Assembly (NCBI GenBank): GCA_009782215.1
Contig: WRKO01000013.1
Coordinates: forward strand, 1-58,883
From: Oscillospiraceae bacterium
GTDB taxonomy: Bacteria > Bacillota > Clostridia > Oscillospirales > UBA929
Length of the DNA: 58,883 nucleotides
Direction: 5' to 3'
The first letter of the stretch is position 1, and the number at the start of each line of letters is the position of its first letter. Positions 1-7,224 of the stretch are shown one piece after another. The notes beneath the pieces are model-generated. The model did not search any database. It was not told the DNA's origin and was given only the letters and a program-made list of their open reading frames with translations. A program made the position numbers and the translations under genes.

Positions 1-68
1 ATGACCGCCACCAGCCACCCCCCGGTGAGCGCGAGGGGGGTGGGGAAAACCGGGGGGTGCGCCGCCCC

Positions 69-85
69 GGGGGGGGGGGGGGGGG
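69..85. repeat. 17-G homopolymer tract
   Basis: An uninterrupted run of 17 G residues follows a C-rich stretch and directly abuts a possible -35 element for the transposase-like gene downstream. It could be a slippage-prone tract or a sequencing/assembly artefact near the window edge. Bases 1-121 hold no gene I can support. Confidence 0.8.
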
Positions 86-114
86 TAGACAAACGGCGGG
101 GCTTATGCTATAAA
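86..114 (+). promoter_or_regulatory. possible sigma-A promoter for the transposase-like gene
   Basis: TAGACA (86-91) and TATAAA (109-114) are separated by 17 bp. Transcription would start near position 121, almost at the ATG at 122, so the message would be nearly leaderless. The match is only moderate. Confidence 0.3.
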
Positions 115-121
115 GGGAAGC

Positions 122-424
122 ATGAGGAAGGGAACCGTAGACGAGAGCAGGCGCTGTCCGCTGTGCGGACGGGCCGAGGGGCAAATCAACAAGGGATACA
201 ACCGATCGGGGACACAGCGCTGTATGTGCAAGGAGTGCGGCGCTGCCTACACCAAAGAACCGAAAAAGAGGGAGTATTCCGAAGAAACGAGAAAAGCCGC
301 GCTGGAGCTGTATCGTTCCGGGATAAGCGGCCGCGGCGTGGGCAGGGCTCTGGGGATGAGCAAAGCGAATGTGTACAACTGGAGCAGAAAAAACGGCTCC
401 GCCCCGGCGGCCGATGATTTTTGA
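122..424 (+). CDS. transposase-like zinc-ribbon/HTH protein (IS1 InsA-like)
   Basis: This 100-residue protein has an N-terminal zinc ribbon (CPLCG near residue 12, CKEC near residue 36) with an intervening N-x-G-x-x-RSGTQRC-type motif. A helix-turn-helix follows in the C-terminal half (ALELYRSGISGRGVGRALG). This is the layout of the small DNA-binding subunit encoded by IS1-type elements. No catalytic DDE partner follows, because the plsY promoter begins within about 10 bp. It is therefore either an orphan remnant of an insertion sequence or a domesticated DNA-binding protein. The ATG at 122 has AAGGGAAG just upstream. Family assignment is fairly sure; current function is unknown. Confidence 0.65.
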   Translation: MRKGTVDESRRCPLCGRAEGQINKGYNRSGTQRCMCKECGAAYTKEPKKREYSEETRKAALELYRSGISGRGVGRALGMSKANVYNWSRKNGSAPAADDF

Positions 425-432
425 CGTTGCGT

Positions 433-462
433 TTGACAAGCGCCCCCCGTATATGGTATGAT
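433..462 (+). promoter_or_regulatory. sigma-A promoter of plsY-trmL
   Basis: A perfect TTGACA (433-438) and a TATGAT -10 box (457-462) lie 18 bp apart, about 35 bp upstream of the plsY start. Confidence 0.7.
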
Positions 463-495
463 TTTTAGCGGATGTATACAGGGGGTAGTCACCGT

Positions 496-1116
496 ATGAG
501 TCTATTCTGGATTTATTTTCTCAGCGCGGCGGCGGCGTATCTGGTGGGGTCGCTCAACGGGCCTCTGCTGGCGTCGCGGGGGTTTCTGCGCGACGACATA
601 CGCAAGCACGGGAGCGGCAACGCGGGCGCGACCAATGTGCTGCGTACATACGGCGTGGGGTGGACGGCGGCGGTGGCGGTATGGGACCTCGGCAAGGGTG
701 TGGCGGCGATAGTTCTCAGCCAACAGCTTCTTCCCGCGTCTGAAGCGCGGTATATCATGCTGCTGGCGGGGTTTTTCGTCATCACCGGCCATGTCTTCCC
801 GTTTTTCTTTCACTTCAAGGGCGGCAAGGGCGTTATGACGGCCTGCGCGGTGATGTTCACCCTTGACTGGCAGGTGGCGTCCATCGCGCTGGGGCTGTTT
901 TTGCTGCTTGTGGTCACGGCGCGCTTTGTCTCGCTGGGTTCCGTCTGCGGGGTGCTTTCCCTGCCGTTTCTGGGGCTTTGGTTCGGACGCGGCCTGCCGG
1001 ACGTCGGAATGTACGCGGCGGTGGCGGCGTTAATCATCTTGGTACACCGCGACAACCTCAAGCGGCTGCTCAAGGGCACGGAAAACCGATTTTCCGTCAA
1101 GAGAAGAACGCCATGA
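496..1116 (+). CDS. plsY: glycerol-3-phosphate acyltransferase PlsY
   Basis: PlsY transfers the acyl group from acyl-phosphate to glycerol 3-phosphate, making lysophosphatidate, the first membrane step of phospholipid synthesis in Firmicutes. The 206-residue product is polytopic. It carries the family blocks YLVGSLNGP near the N-terminus, HGSGNAGATNVLR (residues about 38-50) and FKGGKGV (about 107). An ATG at 472 is in frame but lies close to the promoter. The ATG at 496 follows a GGGGG ribosome site and gives the usual family length. It overlaps trmL by 4 bp (ATGA), so the two are translationally coupled. Confidence 0.93.
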   Translation: MSLFWIYFLSAAAAYLVGSLNGPLLASRGFLRDDIRKHGSGNAGATNVLRTYGVGWTAAVAVWDLGKGVAAIVLSQQLLPASEARYIMLLAGFFVITGHVFPFFFHFKGGKGVMTACAVMFTLDWQVASIALGLFLLLVVTARFVSLGSVCGVLSLPFLGLWFGRGLPDVGMYAAVAALIILVHRDNLKRLLKGTENRFSVKRRTP

Positions 1117-1571
1117 TGCACATCGCCCTGCACGAGCCGGAAATCCCGCAGAACACCGGCAACATTGTCCGCACCTGCTCGGCGTCGGGGGCCGTGCTGC
1201 ACCTGATTGAGCCGCTGGGCTTCACCGTCACCGACAGCCGGCTCAAGCGGGCCGGCTTGGATTACTGGCATGGCATGGATATCCGCATCCATAAAAATGT
1301 CGACGCGTTTTTGCAAAGCATACCGGGCCGTCCGTGGCTTTTTACCACCAAAGGGAGCCGTCCCTATCACGAAGCGGCCTTTGCCGACGGCGACTGCCTG
1401 CTCTTCGGCAAGGAGACGGCGGGCCTGCCCGAACACCTCCGCGCCGCCTATCCCGACCGCTGCCTGCGTCTGCCCATGCTGCCCGAAACGCGCAGCCTCA
1501 ACCTCTCCAACTCGGTCGCCGCCGCGCTGTATGAAGCCCTGCGGCAACAGGGCTTTCCGGGGATGGGGTAG
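1113..1571 (+). CDS. trmL: tRNA (cytidine/uridine-34-2'-O)-methyltransferase TrmL
   Basis: A SPOUT-class methyltransferase of 152 residues that 2'-O-methylates the wobble base of tRNA-Leu isoacceptors. Family motifs are visible: EPEIPQNTGNIVRTC at the N-terminus, the FGKETAGLP loop (about residues 97-105), and RSLNLSNSVAAALYE near the C-terminus, which forms the trefoil knot binding AdoMet. The start is ATG 1113 (or the adjacent ATG 1116), inside the plsY stop codon. The frame stays open further upstream, but that would extend deep into plsY and exceed family length. Second gene of the plsY-trmL operon. Confidence 0.93.
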   Translation: MMHIALHEPEIPQNTGNIVRTCSASGAVLHLIEPLGFTVTDSRLKRAGLDYWHGMDIRIHKNVDAFLQSIPGRPWLFTTKGSRPYHEAAFADGDCLLFGKETAGLPEHLRAAYPDRCLRLPMLPETRSLNLSNSVAAALYEALRQQGFPGMG

Positions 1572-1598
1572 CACCGCGGCGCCTGTTTTCAGAAAATT

Positions 1599-1626
1599 TG
1601 TAACGAATCCCGTTTTCGATTGTCTT
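1599..1626 (+). promoter_or_regulatory. possible ECF-type autoregulatory promoter
   Basis: TGTAAC (1599-1604) and TGTCTT (1621-1626) are spaced by 16 bp, resembling the AAC ... GTC elements recognised by many ECF sigma factors. It lies directly ahead of the ECF sigma gene, as expected for autoregulation. The specificity is inferred. Confidence 0.4.
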
Positions 1627-1648
1627 ATGCGCGAGGGGGTGAAAATGG

Positions 1649-2122
1649 GTGGATTTTGACGAGCTTTACAACGCCTATGCCAAGGATGTGTACCGCTACG
1701 TATATTCGCTGTGCCAAAACAGGCAGACAGCCGAGGACGTTACAAGCGAAACATTTTTGAACGCGATAAAGGCGATTGACAGGTTCAAGGGCGGCTGCAA
1801 TATTCGGGTATGGCTGTGCCAGATTGCGAAAAATACTTGCCGCAACACAGCCAAGCGAAACAAATTCACTGCGGGAATGCCCGCCGAACCGCCTAGCGGT
1901 GACAACTTCGAGCTTCGGCTGCTCAACAGGACGCAAGCCTTTGAAATCCACAAAACACTGCGCCTTTTGGACGAGCCGTATAAGGAGGTTTTCTCGCTGA
2001 GGGTTTTCGCGGAGCTGTCCTTCGCGGACATCGGGGAGCTTTTTAAGAAGTCCGAAAGCTGGGCAAGGGTCACATACCACCGCGCCAAAAATAAAATCAG
2101 GGAGGCAATCGAACATGATTGA
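1649..2122 (+). CDS. ECF-family RNA polymerase sigma factor
   Basis: A 157-residue group IV sigma factor. Region 2 lies at about residues 5-70 (YNAYAKDVYRYVYSLCQ, then AEDVTSETFLNAIKAIDRF and the -10 reading helix). Region 4 lies at about 95-155 (LDEPYKEVFSLRVFAELSFADIGELF) with the -35 binding HTH. The start is GTG at 1649, preceded by AGGGGGTG at good spacing. It overlaps the downstream anti-sigma gene by 8 bp, the standard coupling of an ECF sigma with its inhibitor. It presumably responds to an envelope signal through that membrane partner; the regulon is unknown. Confidence 0.9.
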   Translation: MDFDELYNAYAKDVYRYVYSLCQNRQTAEDVTSETFLNAIKAIDRFKGGCNIRVWLCQIAKNTCRNTAKRNKFTAGMPAEPPSGDNFELRLLNRTQAFEIHKTLRLLDEPYKEVFSLRVFAELSFADIGELFKKSESWARVTYHRAKNKIREAIEHD

Positions 2123-2768
2123 CTGTGCGACAATCCGGGATTTACTGCCGCTGTACGTGGACGATATTTTAAGCAGGGAAAGCAAGTCGTTAATCAGCGG
2201 GCATCTTGCAACGTGCGAAAACTGCAAGGACGCGTTTACCAAGCTGCAAAGCGAATTTGTCAGGCTGCCGTCCAATGACGGGGAAAAGTTCGACGCGCTC
2301 AAAGCTATCAAAAAGAAGCTGTTCAATCAAAAAGTGATCGTTGCCGTGATAGCGAGCGTGCTTACCTTTGCCGCCGCCTACGGCGGGTTCTGGTTCGTGT
2401 TTCATCGCAGCACGCCGATGGAGTATACCGACGGGTTTGTGCAGGCGCGAAGCTCACCCATTGATATTACCTTACTGTTTGGCAAAGCCTTTTATAGCTC
2501 CAATTCCATCAGCAGGCTGATAGACATAGACGGAACGGAAACCGAAGTTACGTTCATTTATGTAAGCGAAACGCTTTCTACAAGGTGGTGGCCAAGCGAC
2601 AGGCGCGATTATGCGATTCGTTTCGGCTACGCGGAGGAACAAGCGCCGCTTTTAGTGGAGATTTATTATTTAATAGCGCCCTTTGGTGATTGGTTTCCCC
2701 AAAGCGACGAGGATTATTACGCGCAGCGGCATAACGGAGTTCTGCTATGGAGAGGAACGCTGGAGTAA
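2115..2768 (+). CDS. zinc-finger anti-sigma factor, membrane-anchored
   Basis: A 217-residue protein. The N-terminal cytoplasmic domain carries the ZAS-type zinc motif (CATIRDLLPLYVDDIL, then SGHLATCENC with His-x3-Cys-x2-Cys at about residues 36-42), which clamps ECF sigma factors. One transmembrane helix follows at about 74-96 (VIVAVIASVLTFAAAYGGFW). The extracytoplasmic C-terminal domain of about 120 residues is unrecognised and may be the sensor. Position immediately after and overlapping the sigma gene supports the pairing. A terminator just beyond it lies within the convergent sigE gene. Confidence 0.82.
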   Translation: MIDCATIRDLLPLYVDDILSRESKSLISGHLATCENCKDAFTKLQSEFVRLPSNDGEKFDALKAIKKKLFNQKVIVAVIASVLTFAAAYGGFWFVFHRSTPMEYTDGFVQARSSPIDITLLFGKAFYSSNSISRLIDIDGTETEVTFIYVSETLSTRWWPSDRRDYAIRFGYAEEQAPLLVEIYYLIAPFGDWFPQSDEDYYAQRHNGVLLWRGTLE

Positions 2769-2793
2769 CCGGCATATACCCGGCGGCGTCCCC

Positions 2794-2872
2794 TCACGCC
2801 ATTTTGCTCATCTCCCGCCGCAGGCGCAAGCGTGACCCGTCACGCCATCCTACTCATCTCCCGCCGCAGGCG
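2794..2872. repeat. tandem duplication of the sigE 3' end
   Basis: A 33-bp unit occurs at 2794-2826 and again at 2840-2872, offset by 46 bp, with 3 mismatches. The second copy is the real end of sigE on the minus strand. The first lies beyond its stop and would encode the same C-terminus (RLRREMSKMA, stop) with only a conservative K/R change. Confidence 0.8.
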
Positions 2873-3562
2873 GGAGATGATTTTTTTCTCCAGCCGTGAG
2901 ATATAAGATTGCGAGATGCCCATCATGTCGGCGACCTCCTTCTGCGTCTTTTCCAAAGCGCCGCCCAGCCCGAAGCGCATGGTGATAATTTCTTTTTCCC
3001 GCTCGCTCAATCGACCGATGGCCTTTTTCAGCATTTCGCGGTCGGCGTCGTCCTCCACCGGGCGCTGCACACAGTCCGGCTCGGTGCCTAAAATGTCGCT
3101 CAGCAGCAGCTCGTTGCCGTCCCAGTCGGTGTTGAGCGGCTCGTCGAGGCTCACCTCGCTCCGCTGGGAGGAGGTCTTCCGCAGGAACATGAGAATCTCG
3201 TTTTCAATGCACCGCGAGGCGTAGGTCGCCAGCTTGATGTTGCGGTCGGGCTTGTAGGTGTTGATGGCTTTGATCAGACCGATGGTGCCGATGGAGATTA
3301 AATCCTCGACATAGATGCCGGTGTTTTCAAAGCGCCGCGCTATGTATACCACCAGACGCAGATTGCGCTCGATCAGCGTGCGCCGCACCGACTCCTTGCC
3401 CTCGCCGTAGGCTTGCAGCAGGCGGCTCTCCTCGTCGGTGGTGAGCGGCGGCGGCAGCGTGTCGGAGCCGCAGATATAAAAGATTTTGCCCGGGCGCGAA
3501 ACCCCAAGCCGCGCCGACAGGCGGTGAAGGGCGATATACAGCCGCAGACGGATTTTTTTCAT
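2840..3562 (-). CDS. sigE: sporulation sigma factor SigE (sigma-E)
   Basis: The early mother-cell sigma factor, made as inactive pro-sigma-E and cleaved by SpoIIGA after asymmetric division. The 240-residue product has the hydrophobic/basic pro-sequence region at the N-terminus. Region 2 follows ([34 protein letters not shown] at about residues 66-99, here split as two motifs [12 protein letters not shown] and [14 protein letters not shown]). Region 4 ([15 protein letters not shown], then a C-terminal [22 protein letters not shown]) completes it. It is 15 bp downstream of spoIIGA, the classical spoIIG operon. Its last codons also form the terminator hairpin for the opposite-strand ECF operon. 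Confidence 0.95.
   Translation of the reverse strand: MKKIRLRLYIALHRLSARLGVSRPGKIFYICGSDTLPPPLTTDEESRLLQAYGEGKESVRRTLIERNLRLVVYIARRFENTGIYVEDLISIGTIGLIKAINTYKPDRNIKLATYASRCIENEILMFLRKTSSQRSEVSLDEPLNTDWDGNELLLSDILGTEPDCVQRPVEDDADREMLKKAIGRLSEREKEIITMRFGLGGALEKTQKEVADMMGISQSYISRLEKKIISRLRREMSRMA
2855..2887 (+). terminator. terminator of the ECF sigma/anti-sigma operon, inside sigE
   Basis: Perfect 11-bp arms (2855-2865 and 2869-2879) with a GCA loop are followed by seven T residues (2881-2887) on the plus strand. The hairpin lies within the C-terminal codons of the convergent sigE gene. Confidence 0.75.
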
Positions 3563-3577
3563 GGGGAAAACCTCCAG

Positions 3578-4435
3578 TCATTGTAAAGGGGATACCAGCG
3601 CGTCAAAGCCTTCGGCAATGGGGGTGGGGGAGATGCCAATCAGGCAGCCGGGGCGCTTTTTGCCGCCCACCGTCACGCCGTCGGGGCGGAACGCGAGCAG
3701 AAAGGCGCAGTCCACGCCCACGGCGCGGTATGGGACGAGCCGGAACCGCGCCCCGAAGCCCAGCGAACCCATCAGCTCCATCACACCGGCGGCGTCGCGC
3801 AGCAAAACCCCGTCAATCAGAGCGGCGGCGTCGGGGGGCAGCAGGGTCAGCGCGGCGGCGCGGTCGAGGACGGCCACCTCCGCGCCGCTGATCGGGTCGG
3901 TGAGCGTATGCCCGCTGTCAATCAGCGCCCGGACGCGGATGTGCCGCCCGTCCCACACCGCCAGAATGTCCGCCGTCTCCCCCGGCCCGTGACGCCCCAG
4001 CCGCTTGAACGCCAGCGTCAGGACGGCGTAACTCAGCCCCGCGGTGAGAAACAGCGTCTTGAAATCCACTGGGATGTAGGGGACGCCGCCGGAGACGCCC
4101 TCTCCCATAAACAGCCCTATGGCCAGCACCGCGCCGCCCAGCAGAAACGACAAAGCGATAAACAGCAGCCCCAGCCTTGCCAGCCGCGCCGGTCTGACGC
4201 CGCCGAACGCGATGAACGCCATCGCCGCGCAGGACAGCGCTTTCCAGAAAAACCCCGAGAGAAACCAAAAGCCGGGCAGCCACACCATCACCGCATATCC
4301 CGCGCCGAACAGCGCGGCGGCGGCGACGCGCCAACGGTTGAACCCTATGCCGCCGATACGCGCCGTCGCCAGCAGGAGGAGATAGTTGATGATGAGGTTC
4401 AAAAGGGCCAGCGAGTCTATGTAAATGATGGTCAT
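3578..4435 (-). CDS. spoIIGA: sigma-E processing peptidase SpoIIGA
   Basis: A membrane-embedded aspartic protease that cleaves pro-sigma-E in the mother cell after a signal from the forespore. The 285-residue product has an N-terminal half with about five transmembrane helices (the first being LALLNLIINYLLLLA). The C-terminal half is a cytoplasmic pepsin-like domain with the catalytic motif ALIDSGHTLTDP (Asp at about residue 173). The C-terminal LVPYRAVG block is also seen. The start at 4435 matches the family N-terminus but has almost no room for a ribosome site (AAGG one base upstream). It lies directly upstream of sigE on the same strand. Confidence 0.9.
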   Translation of the reverse strand: MTIIYIDSLALLNLIINYLLLLATARIGGIGFNRWRVAAAALFGAGYAVMVWLPGFWFLSGFFWKALSCAAMAFIAFGGVRPARLARLGLLFIALSFLLGGAVLAIGLFMGEGVSGGVPYIPVDFKTLFLTAGLSYAVLTLAFKRLGRHGPGETADILAVWDGRHIRVRALIDSGHTLTDPISGAEVAVLDRAAALTLLPPDAAALIDGVLLRDAAGVMELMGSLGFGARFRLVPYRAVGVDCAFLLAFRPDGVTVGGKKRPGCLIGISPTPIAEGFDALVSPLQ

Positions 4436-4440
4436 GCCTT

Positions 4441-4474
4441 ATTATAGCCCCGTCCGGTTGTCGTTGTTTGTCAC
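4441..4474 (-). promoter_or_regulatory. possible spoIIG-type promoter with 22-bp spacing
   Basis: On the minus strand GTGACA (4474-4469) and TATAAT (4446-4441) are separated by 22 bp, the unusual spacing known for the Bacillus subtilis spoIIG promoter, where Spo0A compensates. TGTCG-containing sequences nearby weakly resemble 0A boxes. The predicted start of transcription would coincide with the spoIIGA ATG, which argues for caution. Confidence 0.25.
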
Positions 4475-4508
4475 TTCGGGAGGGCTGTACAATAAGTTCC
4501 GAATGGGC

Positions 4509-4535
4509 GTCTCCCCCGCCGCAGACGGGGGAGAC
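4509..4535. repeat. intergenic hairpin of the TCTCCCGCC family
   Basis: Perfect 10-bp arms (GTCTCCCCCG and its complement) surround a 7-nt loop. It lies between spoIIGA and the coat genes and resembles hairpins at 2855, 27830, 39653 and 47348. Confidence 0.6.
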
Positions 4536-4621
4536 ACGGAAGTATTTCATGGCCGCGTACATATCTTTCCCGCCTTTGTAAAATACTATGGCCACAGACA
4601 AAAAACGAAGGAGGGCAACCC

Positions 4622-4801
4622 ATGACCACCAAAGAACTGATGGCGCTTCAAGACCAAATCGGCGAGGAGCAGGTCGTGACCAAGAAATACCGCACAATGG
4701 CGCGGCAATGCAGCGACCCCGCCATTCGCCAGCGGCTTGAAAGCATCGCGACCCAGCACCAGCGGCATTTTGACACGCTGATGTCCCATTTGAAAGCGTA
4801 A
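4622..4801 (+). CDS. small ferritin-like/coat-associated protein
   Basis: A 59-residue helical protein rich in Gln, Arg and His (TTKELMALQDQIGEEQ, then RQRLESIATQHQRHFDTLM). It resembles the short partner proteins often encoded just before CotF-type coat genes in Clostridia. An excellent ribosome site (AAGGAGGG) lies 6 bp before the ATG. The next gene starts 14 bp later with its own AAGGAGG site, so the two form an operon. The pattern of conserved Glu and His in two helices suggests a half ferritin-like bundle; this is inference. The role is probably spore coat or outgrowth related. No clear sporulation promoter was identified in 4436-4621. Confidence 0.7.
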   Translation: MTTKELMALQDQIGEEQVVTKKYRTMARQCSDPAIRQRLESIATQHQRHFDTLMSHLKA

Positions 4802-4815
4802 AGGAGGCGTTCGCC

Positions 4816-5082
4816 ATGAATGAAGCGACACAAGGCTACCTCGGAGACAAAGAGATGCTCAGCGACCTGCTCGCGACCCAAAAGCACATCACAAACGGCT
4901 ACAACACCCGCGCCGGCGAAATCCAATGCGATAACCTGCGCGGCACCTTCCTTAACCTCCTTCAGGAGGAACACCGGATTCAAAACCAGCTCTTCTGCGA
5001 TTCCCACAGCCGCGGCTGGTACCCGGTCAAGGAAGCGCCCGTCGCCGACATCACCGCGGCCAAGCAGTTGTTCTTACAGTAA
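4816..5082 (+). CDS. CotF-family spore coat protein
   Basis: An 88-residue protein matching the Coat F domain. Conserved blocks are LGDKEMLSDLLATQKHITNGYNT and a central LLQEEHRIQNQLFCDSHSRGWYPV, with the terminal AKQLFLQ typical of this small clostridial coat family. It is an all-helical ferritin-like fold deposited on the spore surface. It forms an operon with the 59-residue gene upstream and converges on the SLH gene. The start ATG 4816 follows AAGGAGGC at 8 bp. A GC-rich hairpin follows the stop. Confidence 0.82.
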   Translation: MNEATQGYLGDKEMLSDLLATQKHITNGYNTRAGEIQCDNLRGTFLNLLQEEHRIQNQLFCDSHSRGWYPVKEAPVADITAAKQLFLQ

Positions 5083-5089
5083 CACACCA

Positions 5090-5111
5090 AGGCGGCGCCC
5101 CCGCGCCGCCT
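5090..5111 (+). terminator. terminator-like hairpin between convergent genes
   Basis: Eight-bp arms (AGGCGGCG / CGCCGCCT) with a 6-nt loop lie between the CotF gene and the convergent SLH gene. There is no clear T tract, so efficiency is doubtful. Confidence 0.4.
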
Positions 5112-5131
5112 CTGTACATATTGCTTTGCCG

Positions 5132-6775
5132 CTATATCTTGATATTGTTGAAGGTCAGGATACTCTGCTCGCGTGAATATGTTCCCTGCGGGCCGAAGTT
5201 GTTGCCGCCGATGCCGCTCATAATCTCGTTGGCAGCGCAGAAGTTGACGCCGTTGACCGCCCATGACGACACACTCCCCATATCCGCAAAGCCCGCCGAC
5301 GCCGCGCCGCCCGTGTTCAGCCCCAGCACACCGCAGACATTCATCACCATCGTCGCCGCCTGTTCGCGGGAAAACACGCCGCTCGGATTGAACAAATTAT
5401 TGCCGACGCCGCTCGTGATGCCCAGCGCCGCGGCCGCCAGTATATCCGAATCGTCCACATCGGTAAACGCTCCCGGATTGCGGACAATCCCCCTCTCCGC
5501 CAGCACCGCGTCTATGCTCTTGTCCAAAGCGTATTCCACATACTTCACCGCCATGCGGCAAAACTCCGCGCGGGTAATCGCGGCGGTGTAGTTGATTTGC
5601 AGGTCGGCAGGGATGAAACCCTTAGCGTAGGCTTCGTTGATGTGCGTGTGCGCCCATGTGCTGGCTTCGGAGAGGTTGGGGGCTTTAGAGAAAGCGCGTA
5701 GAATTGGATAACCACTATTTCTGTCAGGGGAAAATTCCCAAACGGAAGCAAAGTCCCAGCCGGAAAATGAGGATTGCTGTTTCATTTGTTCGGTTGTAAG
5801 GGCGGACACTTGACCTATACCGTAACCCAAGCCCTTCTTTTCTGCACTCGACAACTCTTTGCTATTTACAGTCTGTTTACTGTCTATGTTCCAATAGGAA
5901 TTGCCAGCAACACCGTATCCTGCGATGCCTCCAACATAAGCATGAGAGTTATCGTATGTGCCGCCGTCTGCGCCGGCGGCTACAGAACCTGCATTATAAC
6001 AATTAATGATAGAAAAGCCATCTTCGTTGCAACCAATGATACCCCCAGCATAAGCTGTAGCTGAATATGAGCCCCAGCCCCCAGAAGATAATGCGGAAAC
6101 GGAAGCCGTGCTATAGCAATTGCTGATGTTTGCATTCGCTCCGCTAATGCCACCTACACAAGTCAGCGGATTACTGTTCCTTAAAAACGCATTCGTAACC
6201 GAAATAGAGCCTGTGACATAGCAATTGCTAATCTTTCCGCCATAGCCGCTAATGCCACCAGTAAATACTATGGCCTTGGTGGCAGCTACGAAGTCACGAT
6301 TAATGTCTATGTTCACATTTTCCATGCCAACATTCTTTATTACCGCGTCGGAAGATGCGCTGGCAAACAAACCCGCAAAATATTCTGGTTGCCATACGCC
6401 ATCCCTAGTTGCGGTTGTATCATTCATTACTGTAAGGTTCCATATTACATATCCTTGTCCATCGAAGACCCCTTTAAACTCCGTCCCGAAAAAAGGATTC
6501 CGATTGCCAGTAATCGGTACCCATGCCATACCGGACAGGTCAATGTCGGCTGTCAAATGATATTTGCCATCTATGGGATAGCCTTTGTCCTCCCCTATTT
6601 TTCGCAATTCTTCCCTGTTCGATATGGGGATAGAATCGTTTGCGGGCGGAGCAATAGCTATAAGAAATTTATCATTGAGCCCAAACTCTAGGGTCAATGG
6701 ATGGATTTCCGACTTAGCTACAGCGAACGGCACAAGCGCCAGCGCCAGCGCTAAGGATAAAAATCTTTTTTGCAT
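5132..6775 (-). CDS. SLH-domain surface protein with GLUG repeats
   Basis: A 547-residue exported protein. A signal peptide (about 1-20, RFLSLALALALVPFAVA) is followed by a GLUG-type region at about residues 50-330 (for example DIDLSGMAWVPITG, then GVFDGQGYVIWNLTV, and repeats with GGISGYGGKISNCYVTGSI). Three SLH motifs cover about 370-547 and should bind pyruvylated secondary cell-wall polymer. GLUG repeats form a beta-helix-like stalk found in adhesins. The GLUG region is visibly more AT-rich than its surroundings, which hints at acquisition or relaxed selection. The leader has a GC hairpin (6824-6843) and the GAAAGGGCGT ribosome-site segment shared with the xylanase gene. Ligand unknown. 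Confidence 0.85.
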   Translation of the reverse strand: MQKRFLSLALALALVPFAVAKSEIHPLTLEFGLNDKFLIAIAPPANDSIPISNREELRKIGEDKGYPIDGKYHLTADIDLSGMAWVPITGNRNPFFGTEFKGVFDGQGYVIWNLTVMNDTTATRDGVWQPEYFAGLFASASSDAVIKNVGMENVNIDINRDFVAATKAIVFTGGISGYGGKISNCYVTGSISVTNAFLRNSNPLTCVGGISGANANISNCYSTASVSALSSGGWGSYSATAYAGGIIGCNEDGFSIINCYNAGSVAAGADGGTYDNSHAYVGGIAGYGVAGNSYWNIDSKQTVNSKELSSAEKKGLGYGIGQVSALTTEQMKQQSSFSGWDFASVWEFSPDRNSGYPILRAFSKAPNLSEASTWAHTHINEAYAKGFIPADLQINYTAAITRAEFCRMAVKYVEYALDKSIDAVLAERGIVRNPGAFTDVDDSDILAAAALGITSGVGNNLFNPSGVFSREQAATMVMNVCGVLGLNTGGAASAGFADMGSVSSWAVNGVNFCAANEIMSGIGGNNFGPQGTYSREQSILTFNNIKI

Positions 6776-6823
6776 GGTAAATACGCCCTTTCTTTTTTTG
6801 TTTCCCGGCCTAAAACCGCTTCG

Positions 6824-6843
6824 GGAGGGCGTTTCCGCCCTCC
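6824..6843 (-). promoter_or_regulatory. 5'-leader hairpin of the SLH/GLUG gene
   Basis: Eight-bp arms (GGAGGGCG / CGCCCTCC) with a 4-nt loop lie about 50 nt upstream of the start codon. It may stabilise the message; the function is unproven. Confidence 0.4.
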
Positions 6844-6947
6844 GCCGGCGTCTTGGCCGAGAACAAAAAAGTGACGCAGGGAGATTTTCCCAACGTCACG
6901 TTGTCGTCAAAGCACAACATTCCCACTTGCCCGAATGGGTAAAAAGG

Positions 6948-6975
6948 GCTATAATGGGGAAAGGCGCAGTGTAAA
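6948..6975 (-). promoter_or_regulatory. possible promoter of the SLH/GLUG gene
   Basis: On the minus strand TTTACA (6975-6970) and TATAGC (6953-6948) are 16 bp apart, giving an untranslated leader of roughly 165 nt. The region 6776-7137 otherwise shows no gene. Confidence 0.4.
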
Positions 6976-7137
6976 CGCTGTTGTGTGGGACGGAGTCTCG
7001 TCCTGCATAGGCTCGGGGGAGTGTTTGCCCACTTCCCCGGCTGCCACTATTTTGTTCTCTGGGGTTATATTAACAGGAATTTTCGGAAAAAGCAAGCGTT
7101 TTTTTGATAATTTTGCGTCCCGCGCCGTCAGACTGCC

Positions 7138-7165
7138 AAAAAAGCCCTTTATACGGGGCTTTTTT
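7138..7165 (-). terminator. bidirectional rho-independent terminator
   Basis: Perfect 10-bp arms AAAAAAGCCC / GGGCTTTTTT enclose an 8-nt loop, giving U-tracts in both directions. It separates the HTH regulator gene from the SLH gene downstream on the minus strand. Confidence 0.75.
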
Positions 7166-7224
7166 GTGCTTGTACATATTCCCTCCCGCCTGTCCATATG
7201 ATAGGGGCGGGGAGGGTTTAGCCG

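Noticed and set aside
1..417. 138-codon open frame overlapping the transposase-like gene
   Set aside because: It is low-complexity Gly/Arg-rich, lacks a ribosome site and is out of frame with the well-motivated gene at 122.
810..1574. 254-codon minus-strand open frame antisense to plsY-trmL
   Set aside because: GC-rich shadow frame without ribosome site or recognisable domain; typical in this composition.
4436..4621. Sigma-E or sigma-K promoter for the coat genes
   Set aside because: CATATCTT resembles a -10, but the -35 spacing is wrong for either factor.
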